Origin: Rhodobiaceae bacterium
Lineage (GTDB): Bacteria; Pseudomonadota; Alphaproteobacteria; Parvibaculales; Parvibaculaceae
Length of the DNA stretch: 9,190 nucleotides
Direction: 5' to 3'
Assembly (NCBI GenBank): GCA_002401305.2
Contig: NVSO02000004.1
Coordinates: 1 to 9,190, forward strand
Position numbers and translations under genes: made by a program. Positions 1-7,318 of the stretch are shown here, one piece after another; within the stretch, counting starts at the first letter, position 1; every line of letters starts with the position of its first letter. The notes beneath the pieces were generated by a model. That model saw nothing but the letters and a program-made list of their open reading frames with translations, searched no databases and had not been told where the DNA came from.

Positions 1-61
1 GCCAGATACAAGACATCGGCAGTAGAACATTTGCATAGAAGGTTTAGAGGCTAAAATCCTG

Positions 62-634
62 ATGAAGCGCAATATGAATTCAAGAACAAACTCCGCCCTG
101 AAATCACTCTGCATCGGCATTACAGCCGCAGGTGTAGCACTTACGTTAAGCGCATGCGGCCCGTCCACCAGCAGCTACCCATCCGGCAGTTCAGGGACAT
201 GGGGCCCCAATAACCCGACAGGCAAAGAAAGATCTCCGGGCATCTTCGGCGATGACGGCCTTCAAATCTTTGGCGGGAGCGAAAGCTCTTCGGGCGGGAG
301 CGGCATTGGCGTCAATTCATTCCTGTGGCGCGCATCCCTCGATACGCTTTCCTTTATTCCGCTCCTTTCAGCAGATCCTTTTGGCGGTGTCATCATCACT
401 GACTGGTACACGGCAGCTGAGACACCAGGCGAACGCTTCAAAGTCACCACCTACATTCTGGACAAGCGCTTGCGGGCAGATGGCCTCAAAGTAGCCGTGT
501 TCCGGCAGGTAAGAGATTCCAAAGGCGATTGGGTTGACCTTGCAGCCCAAAAAGAAACATCGGTTAAATTGGAAAACGCCATTTTGATCCGTGCACGCCA
601 ACTCCGCATCAGCACCATTGAAGCTGAAGACTGA
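62..634 (+). CDS. DUF3576 domain lipoprotein
   Basis: A 190-residue predicted lipoprotein of unknown function. The N-terminus has basic residues, a hydrophobic stretch (about 15-30) and a lipobox LSAC with the acylated cysteine at residue 32, so the mature protein should be membrane-anchored in the envelope. Residues 33-82 are Gly/Ser/Pro-rich and look like a flexible linker. The conserved part starts at GIGVNSFLWRASLDTLSF (about 81-98), continues through ADPFGGVIITDW (104-115) and ends near residue 183. I recognise these motifs as DUF3576, a family found beside leuS in many alphaproteobacteria. The start at 62 has an AGAGG 11 nt upstream. The in-frame ATG at 74 (Met5) is an alternative and would leave the signal intact. 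Its own terminator follows, so it is probably transcribed separately from leuS. No enzymatic motif is visible. Confidence 0.88.
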   Translation: MKRNMNSRTNSALKSLCIGITAAGVALTLSACGPSTSSYPSGSSGTWGPNNPTGKERSPGIFGDDGLQIFGGSESSSGGSGIGVNSFLWRASLDTLSFIPLLSADPFGGVIITDWYTAAETPGERFKVTTYILDKRLRADGLKVAVFRQVRDSKGDWVDLAAQKETSVKLENAILIRARQLRISTIEAED

Positions 635-640
635 TTTTGC

Positions 641-668
641 GCTGGGTCTTAAGGCATTAGGGCCCAGC
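641..668 (+). terminator. Hairpin just after the DUF3576 gene
   Basis: Inverted repeat GCTGGGTC (641-648) and GGCCCAGC (661-668), 8 pairs with one G-U, loop 12 nt, beginning 7 nt after the stop codon. No T-run follows, so alone it is not a classical intrinsic terminator. It may protect the mRNA 3' end or assist the stronger hairpin downstream. Confidence 0.4.
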
Positions 669-682
669 ACACCAAATTTCAG

Positions 683-704
683 CGCGGCTTAGGCCGCGTT
701 TTTT
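683..704 (+). terminator. Rho-independent terminator after the DUF3576 gene
   Basis: Perfect stem CGCGGC (683-688) / GCCGCG (693-698) with the 4-nt loop TTAG, followed immediately by six T (699-704). This is a textbook intrinsic terminator for + strand transcription out of the DUF3576 gene. It implies that leuS has its own promoter within about 705-778, where I could not identify convincing -35/-10 boxes. Confidence 0.85.
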
Positions 705-778
705 GTGCCGTCCATCCAATACCGGTAATACCGTCGACCTGAAACTGACACACCCTCGTCAGAAACTTTGAGAACACC

Positions 779-3394
779 ATGACCGATACCAGCAGATACA
801 ACGCCAAAGCGGTTGAACCAAAATGGCAGAAAAACTGGACCCAAGCTGAGAGCTTTAAAACTAAAGAAGCCGCAGAAGCTCCCGGTCAGGAAAAATACTA
901 CGTATTGGAAATGTTCCCCTACCCCTCAGGTCGCATTCACATGGGGCACGTGCGTAACTACGCCATGGGCGACGTTGTCGCGCGGTTCAAACGTGCTGCA
1001 GGGTACAATGTATTGCACCCCATGGGTTGGGACGCCTTTGGCATGCCCGCTGAAAATGCAGCCATGGAAAACAATGTTCACCCCGGTGAATGGACCCACA
1101 AAAACATCGCTGCAATGCGCACACAACTCAAAGAAATTGGCCTATCGATCGACTGGGACCGAGAGTTTGCGACCTGCGATCCAGAATATTACCAACACGA
1201 GCAAGCCATGTTCCTAGACATGATGGACGCCGGCTTGATTACCCGGAAAAAATCTTCCGTCAATTGGGACCCCGTGGATCATACGGTGCTGGCCAATGAA
1301 CAAGTCATTGATGGCAAAGGCTGGCGCTCTGGCGCGCGGGTTGAGCGCAAAGAGCTCACCCAGTGGTTTTGCACCATCACAGACAAAGCTGACGATTTGT
1401 TGGCGGGCCTCGACAAGCTGGACCGTTGGCCTGAAAAAGTGCGCGTCATGCAAAAGAACTGGATTGGCCGCTCTGAAGGCGCACATGTCTTTTTCCAAAT
1501 TGCAAAGACATTGCCGGCCTTAGATAAAACCGACACCCAAATCGACGTTTTCACCACACGGCCCGACACGCTATTTGGCGCCTCTTTTTGTGCCCTGTCG
1601 CCCGGCCACCCCTTGGTCAAAAAACTTGCCACCCAAAACCCGGAGCTCCTCGCTTTTGTCAAAGAATGCGAGCAGATGGGCACCAGTGAAGAAGCCATCG
1701 AAAAGGCGGAAAAACGTGGCTGTGATACCGGCCTCACCGTCAAACACCCTTTCAAAGACGGCGAAACGCTTCCCGTCTACGTAGCCAATTTTGTCCTGAT
1801 GGATTATGGCACGGGCGCAATTTTTGCCTGCCCTGCTCACGACCAACGCGACATCGATTTCGCCCGCAAATACAATCTGCCCGTGCTGCCCGTGGTTGCC
1901 CCCAAGGGCCTTCAAGGGGATGCGCTTACAGACTTCATTGCCGACCTTGGCCAAAGCGACACCGCTTATTCTGGCGACGGCGTAGCGGTTAACTCAGGCT
2001 TCCTAGACGGGCTCCCTGTCAAAGAGGCCAAATCTACAGCGATTGAAAAGTTGGAATCTCTGAAGTCCGGCGAAGGCACCGTGAATTACCGGCTGCGCGA
2101 TTGGGGGATTTCCCGTCAGCGCTATTGGGGCTGCCCAATCCCGATTATTCATTGCGATAAATGCGGTATTGTCTCCGTTCCAAAAACCGATCTGCCGGTG
2201 CAATTGCCCCAAGACGTGTCCTTCGACAAACCAGGCAATCCACTAGATCACCACCCGACGTGGAAACACACGTCGTGCCCTAAATGCGACGCCAAAGCGC
2301 TGCGGGAAACCGACACCTTTGATACTTTTGTCGACAGCTCTTGGTATTTTGCCCGGTTCTGTTCGCCAAAAGCAGAGACACCCACCACCCGGGAGGCTGT
2401 CGATTATTGGCTTCCGGTTGATCAATATATTGGCGGGATCGAGCACGCTGTATTGCACTTACTCTATTCGCGCTTTTTCACCCGCGCGATGCAAGCCACC
2501 GGCCATGTGGGAATAGACGAACCCTTTGATGGCCTATTCACTCAAGGCATGGTGACCCACGAAACCTATAAGACAGTGGATGGTAAATGGGCCTCTCCCG
2601 ACCAGCTCGACTGGTCCGGTCCAGCCCCAACTCTTGACGGCGCACCTATTAAAGTGGGCGCCATTGAGAAGATGTCTAAATCAAAGAAAAACACCATCGA
2701 CCCGACAGCCATCATTGATCAATACGGCGCTGATACCGCCCGTTGGTTCATGCTATCTGATAGCCCGCCAGAACGCGATGTGCAGTGGACAGAACAAGGC
2801 GTAGAAGGCGCGTGGCGCTTCACACAACGGTTTGCCCGCCTCATTGATGCACAAGTGAGCTCTCTGTGTGACATCGATAGCACGCAGCCAGATTTGGACG
2901 AGCCTGCCCAAGCACTACACCGCACAGTCCATAAAACGGTCGATACAGTCACAAATTCACTGGAAAATTTGCGCTTTAACAGAGCCGTTGCCCTTATCTA
3001 TGAGCTCACAAATGCCACCTCAGCTTTCAAAGGGAAAGATAAGGCAGCAACAGCATGGGTAAAAAGAGAAGCGCTTGAGGTTTTGACCCAACTTATCGGA
3101 CCAATGATGCCGCATTTAGCGGAAGAATGCTGGGAAACACTGGGCCACACAACATGGCTCACACAAACCAATTGGCCGGTTGCAGATCAAGAGCTCTTAG
3201 TAGATGATTCAATCACGCTCCCCGTTCAAATCAATGGGAAGCGCCGCGATGAAGTCACCGTGGCTGCCGATGCCGACGCTAAAACCGTCGAAGCCGCAGC
3301 CTTAGGACTCGAAAAAGTGAAACAAGCCATTGGTGATAAGCCAGTGCGTAAGGTAATTGTTGTACCCGGAAGGATCGTCAATGTTGTCATCTAA
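779..3394 (+). CDS. leuS: Leucyl-tRNA synthetase
   Basis: Cytoplasmic class I aminoacyl-tRNA synthetase that charges tRNA-Leu with leucine using ATP. Length 871 residues, normal for bacterial LeuRS. The HIGH-type motif appears as HMGH at residues 54-57 within [16 protein letters not shown]. The CP1 editing domain carries TTRPDT at 259-264, whose threonines proofread mischarged amino acids. Two CxxC pairs (HCDKCG and CPKCD) lie in the insert before [12 protein letters not shown] and resemble a zinc knuckle. The KMSKS loop is intact at 631-635, followed by the anticodon-binding and C-terminal domains. The ATG at 779 has only a weak GAG about 8 nt upstream, but the protein aligns with the usual LeuRS start. 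The 3' end overlaps lptE by 14 nt, so leuS, lptE and holA form one operon. No key residue appears missing. Confidence 0.98.
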   Translation: MTDTSRYNAKAVEPKWQKNWTQAESFKTKEAAEAPGQEKYYVLEMFPYPSGRIHMGHVRNYAMGDVVARFKRAAGYNVLHPMGWDAFGMPAENAAMENNVHPGEWTHKNIAAMRTQLKEIGLSIDWDREFATCDPEYYQHEQAMFLDMMDAGLITRKKSSVNWDPVDHTVLANEQVIDGKGWRSGARVERKELTQWFCTITDKADDLLAGLDKLDRWPEKVRVMQKNWIGRSEGAHVFFQIAKTLPALDKTDTQIDVFTTRPDTLFGASFCALSPGHPLVKKLATQNPELLAFVKECEQMGTSEEAIEKAEKRGCDTGLTVKHPFKDGETLPVYVANFVLMDYGTGAIFACPAHDQRDIDFARKYNLPVLPVVAPKGLQGDALTDFIADLGQSDTAYSGDGVAVNSGFLDGLPVKEAKSTAIEKLESLKSGEGTVNYRLRDWGISRQRYWGCPIPIIHCDKCGIVSVPKTDLPVQLPQDVSFDKPGNPLDHHPTWKHTSCPKCDAKALRETDTFDTFVDSSWYFARFCSPKAETPTTREAVDYWLPVDQYIGGIEHAVLHLLYSRFFTRAMQATGHVGIDEPFDGLFTQGMVTHETYKTVDGKWASPDQLDWSGPAPTLDGAPIKVGAIEKMSKSKKNTIDPTAIIDQYGADTARWFMLSDSPPERDVQWTEQGVEGAWRFTQRFARLIDAQVSSLCDIDSTQPDLDEPAQALHRTVHKTVDTVTNSLENLRFNRAVALIYELTNATSAFKGKDKAATAWVKREALEVLTQLIGPMMPHLAEECWETLGHTTWLTQTNWPVADQELLVDDSITLPVQINGKRRDEVTVAADADAKTVEAAALGLEKVKQAIGDKPVRKVIVVPGRIVNVVI

Positions 3395-3914
3395 ATCTTG
3401 GACATCCCACACACAGTCCCTACTCAAATTGACTTCAATCACCTTGCTCGGCTTGGCGCTGACCGGCTGCGGCTTTCGCCCGCTCTACGGCACAAGCGAC
3501 CAAGGGTCTTCAATTCTTAAAAGCCTGGCGGCAATTGATGTACACGCCAAGAATGACAGCATTGGCCGTGAGTTAGAATTTGGTCTGGAAAATGTACTGG
3601 CCTACGACGGGACAGACGCCTACCAGCTGGTGATGACCTATGAACGCACCACTCGCAATATCGTGATTGAACAAGACCAAGAAGTTACACGGAAAAACCT
3701 CCAACTAACTGTGAATTTCGTCTTGCGCGAAAGCGGAACCAACAAAGCACTGTTCAAATCCACTGCATTTTCTGTTGTGGGCTATAACTTGGTCGACGCG
3801 CCCTTTGCCAATCTCATGAGTAAACGCGACGCCAACAAGCGTGCTGTCGCTGCCTTGTATGATGACATTCGCGCCCAATTGGCGATTTACTTTCAACGCC
3901 AACAAAAAAGCTGA
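3381..3914 (+). CDS. lptE: LPS-assembly lipoprotein LptE
   Basis: Outer-membrane lipoprotein that plugs the LptD barrel and helps insert lipopolysaccharide into the outer leaflet. The 177-residue product has a signal peptide with hydrophobic core (about 14-27) and lipobox LTGC, placing the lipidated cysteine at residue 30. The typical alphaproteobacterial GFRPLYG follows at once (31-37). The rest is the small alpha/beta domain ending in a basic helix ([20 protein letters not shown], 148-167). I chose the ATG at 3381 because GGAAGGA (3368-3374) lies 6 nt upstream. A TTG at 3357 is in frame but adds eight residues with no clear RBS. The gene starts inside the last codons of leuS and ends 10 nt before holA, which suggests translational coupling. 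Sequence conservation in this family is low, so the call also rests on context (leuS-lptE-holA). Confidence 0.92.
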   Translation: MLSSKSWTSHTQSLLKLTSITLLGLALTGCGFRPLYGTSDQGSSILKSLAAIDVHAKNDSIGRELEFGLENVLAYDGTDAYQLVMTYERTTRNIVIEQDQEVTRKNLQLTVNFVLRESGTNKALFKSTAFSVVGYNLVDAPFANLMSKRDANKRAVAALYDDIRAQLAIYFQRQQKS

Positions 3915-3924
3915 GGCCTCCCCC

Positions 3925-4989
3925 GTGAAACTAAAACCGCGGGAAATTGACGCCTTTGTGCGCAAACCAGATCCCTCCGTACAAGCCATTCTTGTTTTTG
4001 GACCCGATCAGGGTTTGGCCCATGACCGCCTCAATAAAATTGCAAAAACTGTTGTTGATGATTTAAGCGACCCCTTCCGGGTGGTGGATATGAATGACAC
4101 AGATTTGAAGGCCGATCCCGCGCGCTTACCAGACGAAGCCGCTGCCATTTCCATGCTGGGAGGTCGGCGCATCGTACGCATCCGCAATGCCTCAGATGGT
4201 CTCACCAAAATCGTTAAACCCTTTTTGGAGAATCCAATAGGCGATGCCCTGATCCTCTTTCAAGCAGGCGATCTAACGCCGCGCTCCTCTTTACGTAAAT
4301 TATTTGAAGGATCAAAAAAGGGCGCAATTGCCCTTCCCTGCTACGCAGATGACGCCCGCTCCTTAGAAGGCATCATTCGCGAAACACTCAACAATGCCAA
4401 ACTCTCGATTGAGCCCGAAGCGCTCGGATATCTCACCAGTCACTTAGGCTCGGACCGGGGGGTGACACTCAGTGAGCTGAATAAATTGACCCTCTACATG
4501 ATGGACCCAGACCAATCGTCCCCGCAGAGTCCATCAGTCACGCTTAAGGACGTGTTGGCCTGTGTAGGCGACACGGCCGCTATTCGGATAGATGATATAG
4601 TGGATGCGTGTGCAGGCGGTGACTTCCAAGCCCTAGACCGGGCGCTCTTCAAAGCCGTTGAAGCAGACACGTCACCCATCAGCATTTTGATGGCGGTCAC
4701 CCGTCACATGACACAATTACATCTGATTTTGGGGCAAGTAGACGCGGGTTCACCGCAAGATTCCGCAATCAAAGCCTTGCGTCCCCCTATTCATTTCGCC
4801 CGTCAGGGCGCGGTAAAACGTCAATGCTCCCTATGGGACAGGCGGCGGTTAGACCGCGCACTGACCTTATTGGCCGAAGCAGATCAGCAATGCAAGACAA
4901 CGGGATTTCCCGATAAAGCCATTTGCGGGCAGGCTCTAATGCGCATTGCACAGGGCGCCCGCGCACCGCGTCCCCGCCTGAGATCATAA
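3925..4989 (+). CDS. holA: DNA polymerase III delta subunit
   Basis: Delta subunit of the DnaX clamp-loader complex, which opens the sliding clamp (DnaN) and loads it on primed DNA. The product is 354 residues, usual for HolA. The N-terminal AAA+-like domain shows ILVFGPDQGLAHDRL (22-36), where the P-loop is degenerate as expected for delta, which does not hydrolyse ATP. The segment ISMLGGRRIVRIRN (75-88) corresponds to the clamp-contacting region. SLRKLFEGSKKGAIALPCY (122-140) and the C-terminal helical collar (about 215-345) complete the fold. The start is taken as GTG at 3925, with GAGG (3913-3916) overlapping the lptE stop 8 nt upstream. The frame is open upstream to 3841 but that part overlaps lptE and has no family similarity that I recognise. 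It is the last gene of the leuS-lptE-holA operon. Confidence 0.94.
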   Translation: MKLKPREIDAFVRKPDPSVQAILVFGPDQGLAHDRLNKIAKTVVDDLSDPFRVVDMNDTDLKADPARLPDEAAAISMLGGRRIVRIRNASDGLTKIVKPFLENPIGDALILFQAGDLTPRSSLRKLFEGSKKGAIALPCYADDARSLEGIIRETLNNAKLSIEPEALGYLTSHLGSDRGVTLSELNKLTLYMMDPDQSSPQSPSVTLKDVLACVGDTAAIRIDDIVDACAGGDFQALDRALFKAVEADTSPISILMAVTRHMTQLHLILGQVDAGSPQDSAIKALRPPIHFARQGAVKRQCSLWDRRRLDRALTLLAEADQQCKTTGFPDKAICGQALMRIAQGARAPRPRLRS

Positions 4990-5007
4990 AGAAATACCGG
5001 GCCAAAC

Positions 5008-5032
5008 AAAAAAGGCCCGCTCAAAGCGGGCC
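5008..5032 (-). terminator. Intrinsic terminator of leuA, overlapping its stop codon
   Basis: Stem 5014-5021 / 5025-5032 (GGCCCGCT / AGCGGGCC, 8 pairs, 3-nt loop). Read on the - strand it is followed by six T (complement of A 5008-5013), which makes it a strong terminator for leuA. The leuA stop codon (complement of 5021-5023) sits at the apex of the hairpin. On the + strand the hairpin lies 24 nt after the holA stop and is followed by CTTCTTC, so it may also stop holA transcription, less efficiently. Confidence 0.85.
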
Positions 5033-6775
5033 CTTCTTCAAACATTTTGAATAATCATCCGACAACTGATTAGCTACCGAGATGAGAGCCTCCAGCGAGG
5101 CCTGAACAATATTGGCGTGAATACCTGCACCCCAAATAACTCTGCCATCACTGCTTTCAACTTCAACATAAGCAACAGCAGACGCATCGGCTCCCGAACC
5201 AATGGCATGTTCAGAATATGTTTTGAGCGTCATATCCACACCGCAAGATTTTTTCATCGCCTCCACAAAAGCATCGATCGGGCCGGTACCGTAGCCTTCA
5301 ATGTCTTTGTGTTTTCCATCCACTTTGATTTCAGCCGACAAAACACGGCGGGCCGGATCTTGTGCATCGGGTTTTGTGCGGTAAGTCACAAAGGAATACG
5401 GCGTGTCCCGTTCCAAATAGGTCTTCTCAAAAATCCGCCAAATTTCTGCAGAGGTAACCTCTTTACCCGTTTTGTCCGTAACCTGTTGAACCACTTTTGA
5501 AAACTGAGATTGGAAGGCTTTAGGCATCTCCAACCGGAAATCACGTTGCAGCAAATAGGCAATACCGCCCTTACCAGACTGAGAATTCACACGCACAATC
5601 GCTTCATATGACCGTCCCAAATCTGCCGGATCGATTGGCAAATACGGAACTGCCCAGACAGGATCATTAGATTTTTCCTGCGCTTCCATGCCCTTCTTAA
5701 TCGCATCTTGGTGCGATCCAGAAAACGCCGTGAACACCAAGTCGCCCACATAGGGGTGACGCGGATGAATGGGCAGCTGGTTACAATGAATGGCAATATC
5801 GCGCAGCTTATCAATATTGTTGATTTGCAATTTTGGATCGATACCTTGGGTGAACATATTCAAGGCAATGTTCACAATATCAACATTCCCCGTCCGCTCG
5901 CCGTTTCCAAACAACGTACCTTCTACCCGGTCAGCACCCGCAAGCACACCCATCTCTGCAGCAGCAACACCCGTGCCCCGGTCATTGTGTGGATGCAGGC
6001 TCAAGATAACGCTATCGCGGCGATCCAAATGTGTATGCATCCATTCAATTTGATCCGCATAAAGATTAGGGGCTGACATTTCCACCGTCGCAGGCAAATT
6101 CAAAATGACCTTACGCTCAGGTGTTGGCTGCCAAACATTCATCACCTCTTCGCACACTTCCTTGGCAAACACCAATTCTGTGCCCGTAAAGCTTTCAGGT
6201 GAATATTCAAACATCACATCTGTGTCGGGTACGGACTTAATCAAGTCCTGACAGATGGCAGCACCCTTCACAGCAATATCAACAATGCCCGCCTTATCCA
6301 AGCCAAACACCACACGGCGCTGCAAGGTGGAAGTGGAATTGTACAAATGCACGATCGCACGCGGTGCCCCGCTAATCGCTTCAAATGTGCGTTTGATCAG
6401 TTCGGGGCGTGCCTGGGTTAAAACTTGAATACTCACGTCAGCAGGCACAGCTTTATCTTCAATGATCGAGCGGACAAAGTCGAAATCGGTTTGAGAGGCA
6501 GCCGGAAAACCAACTTCAATTTCCTTGAAGCCCATTTCAACCAGCGCATCAAACATGATCCGCTTACGTTCCGGATCCATTGGTTCAATCAATGCCTGAT
6601 TGCCATCCCGCAAATCCACAGAACACCAAACCGGCGCCTGAGTTAAAACATTGTCTGGCCACTGCCGATTTGCCAATTTGATGGGCTGAAAGGTTTCATA
6701 TTTTTCAATCGGCATGCCGGAAGGCATTTGGCGTTCGCGTGTATTACGTGTGGGCAATTTTTTAGATGTCGTCAT
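5021..6775 (-). CDS. leuA: 2-isopropylmalate synthase
   Basis: Catalyses acetyl-CoA + 2-oxoisovalerate to 2-isopropylmalate, the first committed step of leucine synthesis. At 584 residues, with an N-terminal extension (1-50), it matches the long LeuA type that includes fungal and actinobacterial enzymes. The catalytic TIM barrel holds WCSVDLRDGNQALIEPM (50-66, with the metal-binding Asp57), the metal-binding HPHND (261-265) and LFGNGERTGNVD (288-299). The C-terminal regulatory domain, which binds leucine for feedback inhibition in this family, spans roughly 470-575 and includes GYGTGPIDAFV, HAIGSGADAS and WGAGIHANIVQA. The ATG at 6775 has AGGA 9 nt upstream. An internal Met17 is a less likely start. 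The gene is convergent with holA and lies downstream of parB, separated by a 543-nt leader region with attenuator-like structure. Confidence 0.97.
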   Translation of the reverse strand: MTTSKKLPTRNTRERQMPSGMPIEKYETFQPIKLANRQWPDNVLTQAPVWCSVDLRDGNQALIEPMDPERKRIMFDALVEMGFKEIEVGFPAASQTDFDFVRSIIEDKAVPADVSIQVLTQARPELIKRTFEAISGAPRAIVHLYNSTSTLQRRVVFGLDKAGIVDIAVKGAAICQDLIKSVPDTDVMFEYSPESFTGTELVFAKEVCEEVMNVWQPTPERKVILNLPATVEMSAPNLYADQIEWMHTHLDRRDSVILSLHPHNDRGTGVAAAEMGVLAGADRVEGTLFGNGERTGNVDIVNIALNMFTQGIDPKLQINNIDKLRDIAIHCNQLPIHPRHPYVGDLVFTAFSGSHQDAIKKGMEAQEKSNDPVWAVPYLPIDPADLGRSYEAIVRVNSQSGKGGIAYLLQRDFRLEMPKAFQSQFSKVVQQVTDKTGKEVTSAEIWRIFEKTYLERDTPYSFVTYRTKPDAQDPARRVLSAEIKVDGKHKDIEGYGTGPIDAFVEAMKKSCGVDMTLKTYSEHAIGSGADASAVAYVEVESSDGRVIWGAGIHANIVQASLEALISVANQLSDDYSKCLKKGPL

Positions 6776-6860
6776 GACCTTCGGTCCTATTTAGTTTTAG
6801 TGAGTGGGACCGCTACAGCCGCCGGATGTCCCTGAAAATTGGACCGGCGACCGCCTGTTA
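6776..6860 (-). promoter_or_regulatory. leuA 5' UTR hairpins that could hide the RBS
   Basis: Read on the - strand, two hairpins precede the leuA ATG. The first pairs 6844-6851 with 6818-6825 (8 pairs, one G-U), with an inner 3-bp helix (6841-6843 with 6829-6831). The second pairs 6807-6812 with 6782-6787 (6 pairs, 19-nt loop) and would cover part of the AGGA (6785-6788) that serves as the leuA RBS. The + strand hexamer GGACCG occurs twice (6807-6812 and 6841-6846), and either copy could pair with 6782-6787, so alternative folds are possible. The geometry is seen directly; a regulatory role is inferred. Confidence 0.4.
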
Positions 6861-6896
6861 GTCGAGCATCATGGGATGCCAGACCAATGCAATCAT
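6858..6896 (-). other. Candidate second mini-ORF in the leuA leader
   Basis: A 12-codon frame, MIALVWHPMMLD, ends 6 nt before the long hairpin at 6818-6851, so a terminating ribosome would disturb that hairpin. It contains five Ile/Leu/Val-type or aliphatic control candidates (I, L, V and L, plus none in tandem). No Shine-Dalgarno sequence is visible upstream, so translation is doubtful. It could equally be a chance frame; only the placement makes it worth recording. Confidence 0.2.
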
Positions 6897-7039
6897 TCAA
6901 AGAAGCACGATGCTGCAAAGAGAAATCTGTGGAAGTGACAGACAAGAGATGACCTCAAAATTCAAAATTTGGTAGAAGAATTACAGAAGAATTGGATGAA
7001 ACAACCAAGTAATTTTCTAAACCCAAAAACTTACAAAAT

Positions 7040-7099
7040 GGAAGAAGCTTCCTTAAAGTCGCCAGACGGCGAACGCCCGGTCCGCGTCAAACGGCCGGG
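7040..7099 (-). promoter_or_regulatory. leuA leader: Putative leuA attenuator: competing hairpins
   Basis: Read on the - strand: arm a (7099-7092), arm b (7084-7074) and arm c (7072-7059). Arms a and b form an 8-bp GC stem with one bulge (7095-7099 with 7076-7080, 7092-7094 with 7082-7084). The stop codon of the mini-ORF lies in its loop. Arm b can instead pair with arm c through GGCG/CGCC. Arm c can also fold on itself (7068-7072 with 7059-7063, 5 bp, 4-nt loop). A last small hairpin (7048-7052 with 7040-7044) is followed by ATTTTG. Mutually exclusive folds behind a Leu-containing mini-ORF fit transcription attenuation. Neither possible terminator has a strong T-run, which is the weak point. 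Confidence 0.5.
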
Positions 7100-7140
7100 T
7101 TGGTAAGTCGTAGGTCAAGAATGTTGTTCCAGATCATCAT
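7087..7140 (-). CDS. Putative leuA leader peptide
   Basis: A 17-codon frame encoding MMIWNNILDLRLTNPAV. Three leucines alternate as LDLRL (codons CTT, CTA, CTT at 7117-7119, 7111-7113 and 7105-7107), with two isoleucines and a valine besides. In attenuators of branched-chain amino acid genes, ribosome stalling at such codons reports scarcity of charged tRNA. The TGA lies in the loop of the first attenuator hairpin, as expected for a regulatory peptide. GGTGA ends one base before the first ATG; relative to the second ATG it is 4 nt away. The promoter-like boxes at 7147-7175 would start the RNA at or next to this ATG, so a leaderless mRNA is possible, as I recall for the trp leader of Sinorhizobium. 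The frame and geometry are seen; the function is inferred. Confidence 0.6.
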   Translation of the reverse strand: MMIWNNILDLRLTNPAV

Positions 7141-7146
7141 GTCACC

Positions 7147-7175
7147 AATTTAGGCCCGAATTGAGTGAATCGCAA
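7147..7175 (-). promoter_or_regulatory. Candidate leuA promoter
   Basis: On the - strand, TTGCGA (7175-7170) and TAAATT (7152-7147) are separated by 17 nt. Each matches the sigma-70 consensus at 4 of 6 positions. The predicted transcription start falls about 7 nt further on, at the A of the leader-peptide ATG (7140). The match is modest and is supported mainly by its position. Confidence 0.4.
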
Positions 7176-7225
7176 GCCTACAAACCGGCCTCTGTGCTCG
7201 CCCTAAGCGTAACTAAGCCTCACTT

Positions 7226-7245
7226 AAAACTCGTTAATGCACGAG
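7226..7245 (-). terminator. Weak terminator candidate after parB
   Basis: On the - strand a 5-bp stem (7241-7245 with 7230-7234, 6-nt loop) is followed by TTTT (complement of 7226-7229). It lies 74 nt past the parB stop. A nearer inverted repeat (7282-7288 GAGAAGC / 7304-7310 GCTTCTC, 15-nt loop) has no T-run in the parB direction. One or both could end parB transcription, but neither is strong. Confidence 0.3.
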
Positions 7246-7281
7246 AGAAGCCCTTATAAAACACAAAACTCACCCTATTTT

Positions 7282-7310
7282 GAGAAGCTCAATGCCGCAA
7301 AAGGCTTCTC
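7282..7310. repeat. Inverted repeat downstream of parB
   Basis: GAGAAGC (7282-7288) and GCTTCTC (7304-7310) form a 7-bp stem with a 15-nt loop, 8 nt past the parB stop. A third direct copy of GAGAAGC lies at 7245-7251, so two alternative pairings are possible. No T-tract follows on the parB strand. Possibly an mRNA 3'-end stabiliser or inefficient terminator. Confidence 0.45.
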
Positions 7311-7318
7311 CTGCCATT

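Noticed and set aside
31..57. Promoter-like TTGCAT and TAAAAT upstream of the DUF3576 gene
   Set aside because: The spacer is only 15 nt and the predicted start would fall at or past the ATG at 62; the real promoter may lie left of the window.
5117..5500. 127-codon open frame antisense to leuA
   Set aside because: Lies wholly within the conserved leuA coding region, with no domain or RBS; a shadow frame.
7142..7152. 11-mer TCACCAATTTA shared between the leuA leader and the parB upstream region (8283-8293)
   Set aside because: Several shared 11-mers are expected by chance in a 9-kb window, so a common operator is not supported without more evidence.
7224..7237. Possible CtrA site (TTAA-N6-TTAA) between parB and leuA
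   Set aside because: The CtrA consensus requires a 7-nt spacer; this one has 6, and the TTAA pairs in the parA-parB gap are also wrongly spaced.
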